A stretch of DNA of 58,121 nucleotides from positions 1-58,121 of the forward strand of contig NZ_JAHVKO010000009.1 of the NCBI RefSeq assembly GCF_019800665.1, given 5' to 3'. This stretch comes from Microbulbifer agarilyticus. Its GTDB lineage: Bacteria; Pseudomonadota; Gammaproteobacteria; Pseudomonadales; Cellvibrionaceae. Positions 19,837-29,713 of this stretch are shown in pieces. Position 1 is the stretch's first letter. Each line of letters starts with the position of its first letter. The notes below the pieces were generated by a model. It was given only the letters and a program-made list of their open reading frames with translations. It was not told the origin of the DNA and searched no databases. Both the position numbers and the translations under genes were made by a program.

Positions 19837-20392
19837 TATCACAATTGATCGCGGGGTCCGCAACTTCCACATCCACCACCGCATCGGCAAATATACGCAG
19901 CACCTTTTCCATACCGGTATTGCGCAAACGGGACAGTGCGGAGAGGTACTTGCGGCCGATGGCAATCGGGTAACCGCGGGTACCCGCGCACACCGGCACG
20001 CAGATACGGTCTTCTTCCGCAGCCTGCATCAGCGTGGTGAGAGTTTCCGGCTCCACAAACGGCATATCCCCCAAACACACCAGTACCGCCTTGGGGTTGG
20101 CGCCAGACCGCTGTAACTGCTCAACGACGTGCGCCAGGCTGGTACCAATGCTCACCGGCCACACCGGTGCATGGATGACTTTGACAGGGAGTTTTTTCAG
20201 GCCATTGGCAAGGACAGAATCCCGTGCGCGCAGTACCACCTGCACCGCCGCGTGGTCGAACTTGTCGGCAGCATCCAGCGCCGTCTGCAAGGTGCGCAAT
20301 ATCATGGGTTCCCCATGAATACTCGCCAGGCGCTTGTCGGTACCAAATCGATGAGAGTAACCGGCGGCCAAAACCACGATTGAATATTCCAT
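19727..20392 (-). CDS. MobA/MocA-like nucleotidyltransferase
   Basis: This is a Rossmann-fold NTP transferase related to molybdenum cofactor cytidylyl/guanylyltransferases (MocA, MobA). The start at MEYSIVVLAAGYSHRFG gives 221 residues. I rejected the 66 in-frame codons upstream because they overlap tamB and are not family-like. Nucleotide-binding LAAGYSHRFGTDKRL is at 8-22, VLVCLGDMPFV in the middle carries the metal Asp, and NCDINRPDD closes the fold at about residue 190. About 28 residues beyond that have no family counterpart and lie antisense to mtfA. No molybdenum genes are close, so the acceptor substrate is unknown. Confidence 0.82.
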   Translation of the reverse strand: MEYSIVVLAAGYSHRFGTDKRLASIHGEPMILRTLQTALDAADKFDHAAVQVVLRARDSVLANGLKKLPVKVIHAPVWPVSIGTSLAHVVEQLQRSGANPKAVLVCLGDMPFVEPETLTTLMQAAEEDRICVPVCAGTRGYPIAIGRKYLSALSRLRNTGMEKVLRIFADAVVDVEVADPAINCDINRPDDFHAAMRPDLFGKIFASPDTVPDAPIPSPSE

Positions 20393-20438
20393 TATCTTTC
20401 TCGCATCGCTTTTTTTAGAGTTCAGTTTATATAGCTGG

Positions 20439-23400
20439 TCAGTAGTCCTTCTTCCACTGAAGCTCCACACTTCCGGCACCGCTTTCGCTACCGTCGGAGG
20501 ATTTGATGTCGAGGCGCAAATTCTTGCGCAGCTCAATTTGCATTTCCGCCTGCCAGGGATTGAGCGGGTCGGTACTGCGCTGTAACTCAAGATAGATACG
20601 GCTGGTGATGTATTTACCGAGACTCAGGGAGTATTGATCCCCCTCATCCGTTGCCTCCGAATCGAAGTCCAGCGTATCCAGCCCCACCAGATCGCGGGTA
20701 CTTGCCAGCGGGTCGAAACCGGTGCCACCAGTCTGCAGAGCACGCACCACGCTAACCAGACGCACCGCTTGCAGCGGGGAAATATCGGTCAACGACTTGC
20801 CAAACAAGAGCTGGGCAAAAATTTCATCCTGGGCGGCTGCCGGGTTCGAGCTGAATTCGATTTTTGGGTCATCCGTGGTGCCGGATATTTCTGCGGTAAT
20901 CTCGCCGTCGGTATAGGTGTGTACGCCTTTTACATAAATCGCCGCCACATTGTTTTCAAACTGCACCTCACCTTCCTGCAAATCAAACTTCTTACCCAGC
21001 AAATCGAACTTACCGCGCACGATGGTGATGGTACCCGCCGCTTCCGGGCTCGCCGCGGTGCCGCTGATGTCCACCTCCCCTTTGAGCTGAGAATCCAACC
21101 CCAGGCCCCTGACGACAGATTGCTGGTCCAGCACGACCTCAATCTGCAAACCGATGTTTTCCAGCAGACGGGACCCTGTGGATGCGTCTTCCCCGCCATC
21201 GACTTCCACCTCGATCACATCAATTTCCGGCACACTGCTGCCGATAAAGTGCTCTACCTGTACGGTCAATGGCCGCAGGTTGATGGTGCCCGCCAGCAAG
21301 GCATCTTCGGTACTGCCAGAAAGCCGCAGATCGCCATTAATCGCCCCTTTGGCACCCGGCATGTTAAGCAAACGCGCCCTGCGTGCGGACAAAGTGAAAT
21401 CCAGTGTCGCCGGCTCCGGGGAGTTAAAACGGGCGGCCCCGGTCAATTCCACACGCCCGCGATCCCGGTCGCGTGCACTAGCCTCGACAATCCGCCAGGC
21501 CCCTGGGGTCAGCTCCGCAATAAACACAACACGCCGCAAACGCGTGTTACTGGGGCGGTGTTCGTAGTAACCCTCGCGCAGATTGATATTGCCGCGCAGA
21601 TTGGGCTTGCGACTGGTGCCCCTGGCAGACAGATCAAAATTCAGGTTGCCCCGCAAGGTATGAATCTCCGGGTCATACAGCACACTCAACGCCGCCAGGT
21701 CGGCACTGCCGCCTGCCTTGAAGTCAATGGGCAGTGGCGGGCGTTCTGCCGCTGGTTGCTCGCTAAATAGTTGCGTAAGAATCGGAGCAATAGCGAGCGA
21801 AGCCCGGGCGTTGGCCGCCTGGCGACTTCCGTGGCTAGCACCCAATTGCAACTTCAGATCTTTCGCAACGGTTTCCCAACTCAACGAAAGAATCACCGGC
21901 ACCTGTACCAGCGCATCGTCCTGCAAAGCCGGCGCCTGCCCGGTAATCCGCAGTTCCCCGGAAAGGTCCGGATTGCGCGGTGTACCGGATGCGGTAGCGC
22001 GCAGGGACAGCTCACCGGTATCGCTGATATCCGCGTTTAACCATGTATTGAAATCCGCCAGCACCGCCTGCGCATTCACCTGTAGATCGAGCCCGGAGGC
22101 GCTCATGGCACCATCGATATTGAGCTGGTTGCGATCGGCCCAGAGCAGCTTCACTTCGGACAAGGTGATGGCCGCTTGCCCATAACTCACATCGCCCTGC
22201 GCCTGCCAGGGCTCCCCCTGAAACTCGCCCATACCCAGCACATTGACACTGGCTTCCAACGACGTAAACGGGCCGGTAAAGTTGCCGTCCAGACTCAATT
22301 CACCACTCAGGGAAAGTGGCAACGACACCCCCACCAGTTCCGCCAGGCCAATGGGAATGTTGCGCCCGGCAACACTGCCATTGACCTGCTGCGCTTTCGG
22401 CTCCAACACGCCGTTTAGTTCCAGCCAGGCGCTGCCTTCTGCGCGGGCGCGCTCTGCGTCCCGCGCTAACGCCCGGGTACCCACTACCCGCTCGGCAGAT
22501 TGGCGCAATGGATACTCTTCGTCCGGATCGATTACCTCACCCGCGCGCAGGGACTGTTGATTGGAGCGGTGCGGTAGTCCCGCGCTACTGCTAAACAGAT
22601 CGAGACGCAAACGGTCGAAGGTAATCGCATCCAGATTACCCGCGGCACCGCCTCTGAGACGGTAGCGGTAATCTCGATACTCGCCGTCGGACATAATACG
22701 GGCAGACATTTTGGGGTTGTCCCAGGGGCCGGTTACCGACACCACCGCATCCAGGTCAACTCGGGTACCGGGATCAACGGGCACATTAAACTGTTCCGCC
22801 GGTTGCAGACCCCGCGCTGCGACATCCAGCTGCAACTGCAACGTCTTACTCTGCACCGCCACTTCGCCACTGCCGCTTACGCGGAGTCCTTCGCCTTCCA
22901 GCAGCAGGTCCTGTACGGCAAAGCTTTCCAGGTTGCCGCTGGCGTGTGCCTGTGCGTTTACCTCAAAGCTTCGATACTGCAGTGCGCTGGTGACTTCCAC
23001 GGCGAGATTCGGGTTGTCCCACGGGCCTTTGGCGGTAACACGCAACTGCTCGACGGTACCGGCAATATCCTCAGGAATCTGCACACTTTGCGTCTGCTCG
23101 ATTCCCCCGAGTATTTCGCGCACCTCGTCAACCGACAGCTGTTCGAGGGACGCCTTTACATCAATGGATTTACCTTTAACGTCCACTACACCCGCGACGG
23201 CTGCTTTGGCATCCGCGAGTGATAATTGGGCACTGCGGATATGAATGTCGTCCTCAATGGTTTCCACTTCACCATTGAAGCGAAGCGGCTGGGATTGAAA
23301 GGTAGAGCGCAATTCCAGCGTGCCATTGGCATTCGGCAACTTCAGGGGCCCCTGAATATCGAGCTTGGCCGACAGCCAGCCCCCTTCGAGAAAATTCTGA

Positions 23401-24419
23401 AATGGCTGTGAAATGGCGACCGGCAAGCGATTTAACCGGACCTTCAAATCAACAGACTCAGCGTCGACCTCGCCGCGTACGGTATGGAACGTATCGTCCA
23501 CACGCAAAGTGAGATCGCGAGTGGCGACCGACCAGGGTGACAGGGCCAGCTCCGCGGTCCCCTGCAGGGCAAAGCGATGATTCACCAGCGGCAAGGAAAA
23601 CTGCTCCACCGTAACCTGCGCATTGTTTTCGTCGCGCACCTGCAATAGCACACGACCTTTCGCATCCAGCGCTTCCCCGTCTGGGAGGTGCAGGGAGCGC
23701 CCGAGGAAGCCGCCGGATAACTCACTGGCAGACAGCGTTAACCGGTACTGTTGCTCCGATATCATCTGCCCATCGAGACGCAGGTGCAGCTGATGCTCCT
23801 GATGCTCGGCGATCTCCAACGACAGCGCCGACGGCTCTCCGGGCCATTGATAACTTGCCCGTCCATCCACCCGTACGGTGGGCAATCCCGCAACGGCCTC
23901 GTCGATAATCGTCAGGCGATTGATCGCCAGCTTCTCCAGCCAGATCGCAGGAATGGAAATTTCGCCGCTTTGCGGTGGTGCTTTTTCTTCATCTTCCCCG
24001 GCGTGCTGTTGCAGGTACGCCTGCAGCACCGTGTTATCAAACAGCAGCTTCTCGGCCGTTACTTCCGGTATATGTATTTGCTTACGCAGCGGCGCCCACA
24101 GGTCGACATGCAGCGTAAGCTGCTGTCCCTCGAGCAAGGTGCGCTCCTTGTAGCGCACCCGCAGTAATTCAAAATACCACTTGCCCCACTGCGGGCTGCG
24201 CATCCCCTCTTGATGAATTTCCAGATCGGGCAAGTAATGGCGGGCAGCGGCAAGACCGGCGTGGGTTAAGGTTTCCCGTCCCTTTTCCGAGCCGAGAAAG
24301 ATCAGTGCAAAGCACAGTGGTAGTAGTAGCAAGACCGCCAGCAGAGTCAGGCGGGGCCGGTTGCGCCAGGGCCGCAATCGTTGCCTGCGCGCTGGTTTGG
24401 CGGGGCGTGAATCCACCAT
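20439..24419 (-). CDS. tamB: Translocation and assembly module protein TamB
   Basis: TamB is an inner-membrane-anchored periplasm-spanning protein that works with TamA and is implicated in autotransporter assembly and phospholipid transport to the outer membrane. The 1326-residue product has one N-terminal transmembrane anchor (about 25-48), then a very long repeat-rich region of beta strands of the AsmA/TamB beta-taco type. It closes with the conserved DUF490 domain of about 330 residues ending VELQWKKDY. The start ATG is 3 bp after the tamA stop, so translation is likely coupled. Length is close to E. coli TamB (1259). Part of the middle contains a low-complexity Arg/Glu-rich insertion. Confidence 0.94.
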   Translation of the reverse strand: MVDSRPAKPARRQRLRPWRNRPRLTLLAVLLLLPLCFALIFLGSEKGRETLTHAGLAAARHYLPDLEIHQEGMRSPQWGKWYFELLRVRYKERTLLEGQQLTLHVDLWAPLRKQIHIPEVTAEKLLFDNTVLQAYLQQHAGEDEEKAPPQSGEISIPAIWLEKLAINRLTIIDEAVAGLPTVRVDGRASYQWPGEPSALSLEIAEHQEHQLHLRLDGQMISEQQYRLTLSASELSGGFLGRSLHLPDGEALDAKGRVLLQVRDENNAQVTVEQFSLPLVNHRFALQGTAELALSPWSVATRDLTLRVDDTFHTVRGEVDAESVDLKVRLNRLPVAISQPFQNFLEGGWLSAKLDIQGPLKLPNANGTLELRSTFQSQPLRFNGEVETIEDDIHIRSAQLSLADAKAAVAGVVDVKGKSIDVKASLEQLSVDEVREILGGIEQTQSVQIPEDIAGTVEQLRVTAKGPWDNPNLAVEVTSALQYRSFEVNAQAHASGNLESFAVQDLLLEGEGLRVSGSGEVAVQSKTLQLQLDVAARGLQPAEQFNVPVDPGTRVDLDAVVSVTGPWDNPKMSARIMSDGEYRDYRYRLRGGAAGNLDAITFDRLRLDLFSSSAGLPHRSNQQSLRAGEVIDPDEEYPLRQSAERVVGTRALARDAERARAEGSAWLELNGVLEPKAQQVNGSVAGRNIPIGLAELVGVSLPLSLSGELSLDGNFTGPFTSLEASVNVLGMGEFQGEPWQAQGDVSYGQAAITLSEVKLLWADRNQLNIDGAMSASGLDLQVNAQAVLADFNTWLNADISDTGELSLRATASGTPRNPDLSGELRITGQAPALQDDALVQVPVILSLSWETVAKDLKLQLGASHGSRQAANARASLAIAPILTQLFSEQPAAERPPLPIDFKAGGSADLAALSVLYDPEIHTLRGNLNFDLSARGTSRKPNLRGNINLREGYYEHRPSNTRLRRVVFIAELTPGAWRIVEASARDRDRGRVELTGAARFNSPEPATLDFTLSARRARLLNMPGAKGAINGDLRLSGSTEDALLAGTINLRPLTVQVEHFIGSSVPEIDVIEVEVDGGEDASTGSRLLENIGLQIEVVLDQQSVVRGLGLDSQLKGEVDISGTAASPEAAGTITIVRGKFDLLGKKFDLQEGEVQFENNVAAIYVKGVHTYTDGEITAEISGTTDDPKIEFSSNPAAAQDEIFAQLLFGKSLTDISPLQAVRLVSVVRALQTGGTGFDPLASTRDLVGLDTLDFDSEATDEGDQYSLSLGKYITSRIYLELQRSTDPLNPWQAEMQIELRKNLRLDIKSSDGSESGAGSVELQWKKDY

Positions 24420-24422
24420 GGC

Positions 24423-26249
24423 TCAGAACGCCTGCCCGAGGCTGACGTAGATCTGGTAACTGCTGTCATCAAGACCATCGCGGCGATCCAGAGGGAAGGC
24501 AATATCAAACCGTAATGGGGCAAACGAGGTCATGTAACGTACCCCCAGCCCGACGCCCCAGAAGAGGTCGTCAAAGCTTGGCTGCGGGTCTTCATAGGCA
24601 TTACCGCCATCCACAAACAGCACCCCACCCCAGGACTCGGTAAAACGAAACCGCCCCTCGAGTGAAATTTCACTGAGCGCCCGGCCACCGATAGGGTCAG
24701 AAAGCGTTGGGGGTTCTCCCGCCACCGTCGATGGGATCAGACGACGCGGGCCAAGCGCCTGATAGCTGTAGCCCCGCACCGAGCCGCCACCGCCCGCATA
24801 AAAACGTTCATCAGCGGGTATCTCCAGGTTGTCGATACCATTGATGACACCGGCCTTAATGCGCAACGCGAGCGTCGGGTCAAAACGCACGTCGTCGCCG
24901 GTGAGATAGCCGGTGGCGACCAGCGTATTTTTGACGAAGCGGGTGCCGCTATTGCGGAGGTCAAAATAGGGCTTCACCTCAAACGCGACGGTGGCGCCGC
25001 GGCGGGCATCCAGCAGGTTATCGGTGGTATCGATCTTCAGGCCGAGAGGGAACGACAGCAGATTGTAGTTTTCACTTTCCTCGCCCTCCTCCTGCACCTC
25101 ACTGAATTTCAGCTCACTGCCGATACTGAAGGTGCGGTGCTTGGTATGCCGGCGAGAGATGGTGCCGCCGATGGTGACGGACTCGGCGTCGTAGGAGTCG
25201 CGCTCTTCATTGGACGCTTCGGCCTTGGCCGAGAAGTTCTGATCGTCACGGAAGAAACGCGGCACCAGGATTTCGGTCTTGATCGACTGTTTGACCTCGT
25301 TGACGCGGGTTTCTACCTCGATCTTTTCCCCGCGGCCGAGGATATTGCGGTGCTCCCATCCGGCAGAAACACCAGCGCCCTCGTCGGAGGTATACCCCAC
25401 GCCGAGACGCACGGTGCGGTGTTTGCGCTCGGTCAGCAGGAAGGTGATATCAACCGTACCGTCATAGGGCTCTGAGACCTCGGTATTCACCCCTGCAATC
25501 AGGTTGGTGCGCAACAGCCGCAATTTGGCGGCATCGAGTTTTGCGCGATTGAAACAATCGCCCGTCGATAACTGCAGGCGCTTGCGCAGGTAGGGCTCGT
25601 TAATACTGGTGACGCCTTCCACATACAGCTGCCCGATGCGGACCTCTGGGCTGGGCGCAACCCGGTACTCCAGGCGTGCGGCGTGTTCGCTGTGGATAAC
25701 CGTGGCTTTGTAGTCCACATCCAGTTCGAGCAGACACGCATTTTCCGCCAGGTAGGTTTCTATTTTCTTGACGCCCTCGGTGACCTTAACCGCCTCCAAA
25801 GGGTCACCTACCTGTAGCCCGACACCCGGAAAATCGGGTTTAAGCCTGGCGGGCATATCGATTTCCAGCGACTTGATTCGAAATACCTGCCCCGGGACCA
25901 CCCGATACAAAATCTCGCCATTGTCGACCGTTTGTCGAACCCGACCGTCGTAATAGCCCCGGGAGCGCAGCAACTTTTCCAGGGTGCCGCGCTCATAGCG
26001 CGCCACATCCTGAGGATCGTCGTAAGACTTGAGTACGCTACTGGATTTACGCTGCTCGTTGAGTTGATCTTTCAACCACTCCTGCAGTTCGGCGTTTTCC
26101 AGCACACGCACTTTGAACTTGGGAAGACGGTCAAAAAACGGGAGTGCAGCAGTGGGGTGCGGCAACAAAAAAAGTGCCGACAACAGAACAACAGAGATGT
26201 ATCGAAAAAATGCCGCTCCGCGAGCGGGAAGAGAATCGCGCAAGACCAA
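24423..26249 (-). CDS. tamA: Outer-membrane translocase TamA (BamA/Omp85 family)
   Basis: This is the outer-membrane partner of TamB. The product of about 608 residues has an N-terminal signal sequence ending near HPTAALP (about 30-36), three POTRA domains to about residue 280, and a 16-strand barrel. The lid-lock motif RFYAGGGGSVRGYSYQALGP (about 482-501) contains the VRGY of loop 6, and the last residue is Phe (SLGQAF), the BAM recognition end. No ATG is available at the N-terminus. The start appears to be TTG at 26249 or the TTG two codons later, both with GGAG some distance upstream. It forms a two-gene operon with tamB. Confidence 0.93.
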   Translation of the reverse strand: MVLRDSLPARGAAFFRYISVVLLSALFLLPHPTAALPFFDRLPKFKVRVLENAELQEWLKDQLNEQRKSSSVLKSYDDPQDVARYERGTLEKLLRSRGYYDGRVRQTVDNGEILYRVVPGQVFRIKSLEIDMPARLKPDFPGVGLQVGDPLEAVKVTEGVKKIETYLAENACLLELDVDYKATVIHSEHAARLEYRVAPSPEVRIGQLYVEGVTSINEPYLRKRLQLSTGDCFNRAKLDAAKLRLLRTNLIAGVNTEVSEPYDGTVDITFLLTERKHRTVRLGVGYTSDEGAGVSAGWEHRNILGRGEKIEVETRVNEVKQSIKTEILVPRFFRDDQNFSAKAEASNEERDSYDAESVTIGGTISRRHTKHRTFSIGSELKFSEVQEEGEESENYNLLSFPLGLKIDTTDNLLDARRGATVAFEVKPYFDLRNSGTRFVKNTLVATGYLTGDDVRFDPTLALRIKAGVINGIDNLEIPADERFYAGGGGSVRGYSYQALGPRRLIPSTVAGEPPTLSDPIGGRALSEISLEGRFRFTESWGGVLFVDGGNAYEDPQPSFDDLFWGVGLGVRYMTSFAPLRFDIAFPLDRRDGLDDSSYQIYVSLGQAF

Positions 26250-26350
26250 ATCCGTTTGCTAACCACTCCTACTGCGACGCCGCGAAACGAAAAAAGTTGC
26301 TTCCGTCTCAACGGCGTCTGCGGTGTTTACCGCAACCTAACTATTTAATA

Positions 26351-26372
26351 CCCGGGCGCATCCTGCCCCGGG
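26351..26372 (-). terminator. Possible hairpin between small membrane protein gene and tamA
   Basis: Two CCCGGG palindromes separated by 10 bp can form a GC-rich stem on the minus strand, followed by an AT-rich but not T-only tract. It is placed where the upstream gene should terminate, before tamA. The lack of a clear T run makes this tentative. Confidence 0.4.
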
Positions 26373-26422
26373 CGATGAGTCCTCCCCTTTCAATACTCTC
26401 CAAACACCGCCACATACATTTT

Positions 26423-26809
26423 CTAGCGGGCAGGGATCGTCGGGCGCTCTTTCGCCTCGATCAATGGATTGCAATTTTTGATAACCACACGGCCTTCCAG
26501 CAGGTTGCCTTTGGAGTACTCGGTAAAAATACACTCATTGGATTCGGGGTCGTAATTCTCAACCCACAGGTTGTCATCCTTCCAGGTGGCCCCGAGATGC
26601 CGCTGCCCAGACGGCACGCTGATATACATCACGCCGCCAAAGCGCTTTACAAATACCTGCTCGAAATGGAAGTAATAGGCGAGCCAACCCACCAGAAAAA
26701 TGATGGCTGCGACAATCGCGCCTTTGCTGAGGCTGCCCAGGCGCCCACCGGCAAACAAGCTCAAGACCACCAGTGCGATCACTGCGGCCCAATACAGATA
26801 GGTAATCAT
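26423..26809 (-). CDS. Hypothetical two-helix membrane protein
   Basis: I do not recognise this 128-residue protein. It has two hydrophobic helices close together at the N-terminus (about 3-20 and 29-48) and then a soluble domain of about 80 residues with one pair of cysteines (NECIF and KNCNP). The soluble part would face the periplasm or cytoplasm depending on topology. CGGAAG lies upstream of the ATG. It lies upstream of tamA on the same strand but is separated from it by 173 bp with a possible hairpin, so cotranscription is doubtful. Confidence 0.7.
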   Translation of the reverse strand: MITYLYWAAVIALVVLSLFAGGRLGSLSKGAIVAAIIFLVGWLAYYFHFEQVFVKRFGGVMYISVPSGQRHLGATWKDDNLWVENYDPESNECIFTEYSKGNLLEGRVVIKNCNPLIEAKERPTIPAR

Positions 26810-27067
26810 GCAGATCTTCCGTGAATTTATGGTTTATTAGCGGGGAATCACTACCCCACAGGGTAGCGCAGTTTGGCGGATCAGACATGTCCGGGGCAAG
26901 CCCTGGCTGAATACGCGGGCAGCGAAAGAGCCGATACCGAGGAGACACGAAAACTAAGAATCCACGGTGCATCGCGGCGGGAGAATTCACTGCGTGGATG
27001 GGTTATTTCAGGGGTTTGTTGCGATGCCCGCCCAAAAGAGCAGTAAAAACCGGAACCTGCGGGGCGG

Positions 27068-27081
27068 TTGATCCAAATCAA
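27068..27081 (+). promoter_or_regulatory. FNR/ANR box (class II position)
   Basis: TTGATCCAAATCAA is a perfect TTGAT-N4-ATCAA anaerobox. A TACACT -10-like hexamer lies at 27103-27108. With a start near 27116 the box centre falls at -41.5, the class II activator position. The promoter would read into the 51-residue DUF3149 gene at 27151. The rest of 26810-27150 shows nothing else that I can name. Confidence 0.75.
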
Positions 27082-27150
27082 GTACCCGTTTGGGCACCTG
27101 CATACACTGGAATCAATCAAGAGAGAGCAGCAATGCAATAGGAGTAGAAA

Positions 27151-27306
27151 ATGGACGCACTGATCGACCTGTTCACCAGCTTTTCTGGCCTACTGAGCCT
27201 CGGCATTATCGGTTTTGTGTGCCTGATGGGCGGTTACTTCACCCGTATGGCGTTTCGCAAAATGGATCAGGAACTCGCGCAGCAGGCGGAACAGCAAGCG
27301 GCCTGA
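27151..27306 (+). CDS. Small DUF3149-type membrane protein
   Basis: This is a 51-residue protein, missed by length cut-offs. It starts MDALIDLFTSFSGLLSLGII with AGGAG six bases before the ATG. One transmembrane helix spans about 12-31 and is followed by a basic and then Gln/Glu-rich tail (FRKMDQELAQQAEQQAA). Length, LFxxxxGLLSL and the GGYFTRM turn match DUF3149 proteins, whose function is unknown. The perfect FNR/ANR box upstream suggests induction at low oxygen, which is an inference from the site only. Codon use fits the neighbouring genes. Confidence 0.82.
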   Translation: MDALIDLFTSFSGLLSLGIIGFVCLMGGYFTRMAFRKMDQELAQQAEQQAA

Positions 27307-27333
27307 TCCCATACCTGCCTGCTCATGACCAGC

Positions 27334-27367
27334 AAAAAAATGCCGGGCCAATATCCTTTAGCCCGGC
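27334..27367 (-). terminator. Terminator of acetoacetyl-CoA synthetase gene
   Basis: A GCCGGGC/GCCCGGC stem (27342-27348 and 27361-27367) is followed on the minus strand by seven T. It ends the leftward transcript and may also serve as a weak stop for the small rightward gene. Confidence 0.8.
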
Positions 27368-27464
27368 AACGTGCTGTTTGAAATTCGGCTAGCGGAGAGA
27401 ACGCTGTATAGTGCGCCTCCTTGTTCGCTTGCCTCGCCTATCTCACATATCTCGCCGATCTCAG

Positions 27465-29438
27465 TTACTCGCCGGCCAGCGCCTCAAGATCTTCGTAGAG
27501 TTTGAGTGCTTCCGGGTTCGCCAGCGCTTCCTGATTTTTTACCGGCTTACCGTGCACCACGTTGCGCACTGCCAGCTCGACAATCTTGCCACTGATGGTG
27601 CGCGGGATATCCGCCACCTGAATCACCTTTGCCGGTACATGGCGCGGCGTGGTATTGGCGCGGATGGTGGTACGGATTTTCTGGATCAGGTCGTCATCCA
27701 GCGTGAGCCCCTCGCGCAACACCACGAACAACACCACACGCACATCGTCGCGCCACTCCTGGCCAATACAGATGCTATCCAGTACCTCTTCGACCTTCTC
27801 CACCTGACGGTAGATTTCCGCGGTGCCGATACGCACGCCACCGGGGTTCAGCACCGCATCGGAACGCCCGTAAATAATCACGCCGCCGTGCTCGGTGATT
27901 TCTGCATAGTCACCGTGGGCCCAGACACCCGGCCAGCTGTCAAAGTAAGCGCCGTGGTACTTACTCCCATCCGGGTCGTTCCAGAAGCCGATCGGCATAC
28001 AGGGGAAGGAAGTCGCACATACCAACTCGCCCTTCTCTTCCAGCACCGGCTTGCCGTCGTCACTCCACACCTGTACCGCCATACCCAGGCCGCGGCACTG
28101 CAGTTCCCCCGGGTAAACCGGCAACGTCGGGTTGCCCAGCGCAAAACAGGAAATGATATCGGTGCCGCCAGAGATCGAGCTCAGGCACAGGTCGGATTTG
28201 ATGTCGCGATACACGTAGCGGAAGCCTTCGTGGGCCAGCGGTGAGCCGGTGGACAACACCGCGCGCAGGCGCTCCAGCTTGTGGCTCTCGCGGGGTTTGT
28301 ACCCGGCCTTCTCCAGTGCGGCAATATATTTGGCGCTGGTGCCAAACACACTGATGCTTTCTTCATCGGCCATGTCCCACAGGCACTCAGCCGCCGGGTA
28401 GAACGGCGAACCATCGTACAGCACCAGGGTCGCGCCACAAGCCAGTCCGCTAATCAGCCAGTTCCACATCATCCAGCCACAGGTGGTGAAGTAGAACAGC
28501 GTGTCGTTGCGGGAAATATCGGTGTGCAGGCGATGCTCTTTAATGTGTTGCAGCAGTGTGCCACCCACCCCATGCACAATGCACTTGGGCACACCGGTGG
28601 TACCAGAGGAGTACATGATGTACAGCGGGTGATTAAACTCGGTCTGCTCGAAGGTAAGTGGTCGCGCGGGCGCGTTTTCCACAAATGCGCGCAGGCTGAC
28701 TGCGCGATCCAAACCGGAAATATCAGCTTCTGTTTGCTCTGGCGAGCGGGCCACCGGCACCACTACCAGCTGCTGGATTGATTCGATCTGGTCGACGATC
28801 TGCTCAAGACGCGGCAGCGAATCGATGGTTTTGCCGTTGTAGAAATAGCCCTCACAGGCAAACAGTACCTTGGGGCCCACCTGGCCGAAGCGGTCCAGCA
28901 CACCGTTGATACCAAAGTCCGGCGAGCAGGAGGTCCAGATGGCACCCAGGCTGGTGGTGGCAAGCATGGCCACCGCGGTATCGATAATATTCGGCATAAA
29001 GCCAGCAACACGATCCCCCTTGCCCACACCCGCATTGGCCAGCGCCGCAGCCAGCTTCTCCACCTCGGCAAACAGCTCGCCATAGCTCAGCTCGCGGCGA
29101 CGACCATTTTCCAGGCGCTCAACCAGCGCCGCCTTGTCGTCGCGGAAGCGCAGCAAGTTCTCGGCAAAGTTCAGGCGCGCGTCGGGGAACCATTCCGCAC
29201 CGGGCATGGTGTCTTTACCCAGGACGCGGTCACCGCGCTCACTGGCGATCACCTCGCCAAAGTCCCACAGCTGGTTCCAGAAGGCTTCGCGGTTATCCAC
29301 AGACCACTGATGCAGGGCGTGGTAATCCGGCAGCGACTGCTGGTGCAGTTCGTTTACCTGACGGCGAAACTGGTCCATCTGCGTAGCGGCAATCGCTTCT
29401 GCGGTGGGCTGCCAAAGGGGTTGCACGGGATTACTCAT
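27465..29438 (-). CDS. Acetoacetyl-CoA synthetase
   Basis: This ANL-superfamily enzyme activates acetoacetate with CoA and ATP, feeding ketone bodies or polyhydroxybutyrate breakdown products into metabolism. From MSNPVQPLWQPT the product has 656 residues, the usual size. The 29 in-frame codons upstream are not family-like. Motifs include the P-loop MYSSGTTGVPK, STGSPL, the hinge YGRSDAVLNPGGVRIG and the C-terminal catalytic lysine in RTISGKIVE. WFPDARLNFAENLL is the acetoacetyl/acetyl-CoA synthetase N-terminal linker. A LysR regulator is transcribed divergently 275 bp away and is the obvious candidate controller. No scoAB or phb genes are adjacent. Confidence 0.92.
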   Translation of the reverse strand: MSNPVQPLWQPTAEAIAATQMDQFRRQVNELHQQSLPDYHALHQWSVDNREAFWNQLWDFGEVIASERGDRVLGKDTMPGAEWFPDARLNFAENLLRFRDDKAALVERLENGRRRELSYGELFAEVEKLAAALANAGVGKGDRVAGFMPNIIDTAVAMLATTSLGAIWTSCSPDFGINGVLDRFGQVGPKVLFACEGYFYNGKTIDSLPRLEQIVDQIESIQQLVVVPVARSPEQTEADISGLDRAVSLRAFVENAPARPLTFEQTEFNHPLYIMYSSGTTGVPKCIVHGVGGTLLQHIKEHRLHTDISRNDTLFYFTTCGWMMWNWLISGLACGATLVLYDGSPFYPAAECLWDMADEESISVFGTSAKYIAALEKAGYKPRESHKLERLRAVLSTGSPLAHEGFRYVYRDIKSDLCLSSISGGTDIISCFALGNPTLPVYPGELQCRGLGMAVQVWSDDGKPVLEEKGELVCATSFPCMPIGFWNDPDGSKYHGAYFDSWPGVWAHGDYAEITEHGGVIIYGRSDAVLNPGGVRIGTAEIYRQVEKVEEVLDSICIGQEWRDDVRVVLFVVLREGLTLDDDLIQKIRTTIRANTTPRHVPAKVIQVADIPRTISGKIVELAVRNVVHGKPVKNQEALANPEALKLYEDLEALAGE

Positions 29439-29713
29439 TGCGGCGGTTTCTCTCGTTGTTCTATTCCGACGTTCTGCTTCACCCCTATCCACAGGTGTGG
29501 GTTCGGGGCCTTGATACGGGGCCAAGATACGGGGTTAAGTTACAGGGCTGTATTGCGAAGCTCGCGCGCGCTTTCAGCGCCCGTATGAATGGTTGACCAT
29601 TATTCGCGGTCTCGCCATGTACACAATCATGCCTTGGTCTAACACTTTAAACTAATTTAAACTTATTAATATTTATTAAATTTTACTTATATTTGACGTA
29701 AGCCCGGCTACCC

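Noticed and set aside
20634..21770. A 378-codon frame antisense to tamB
   Set aside because: Product is rich in Gln/His/Arg with no recognisable domain; tamB is intact on the other strand.
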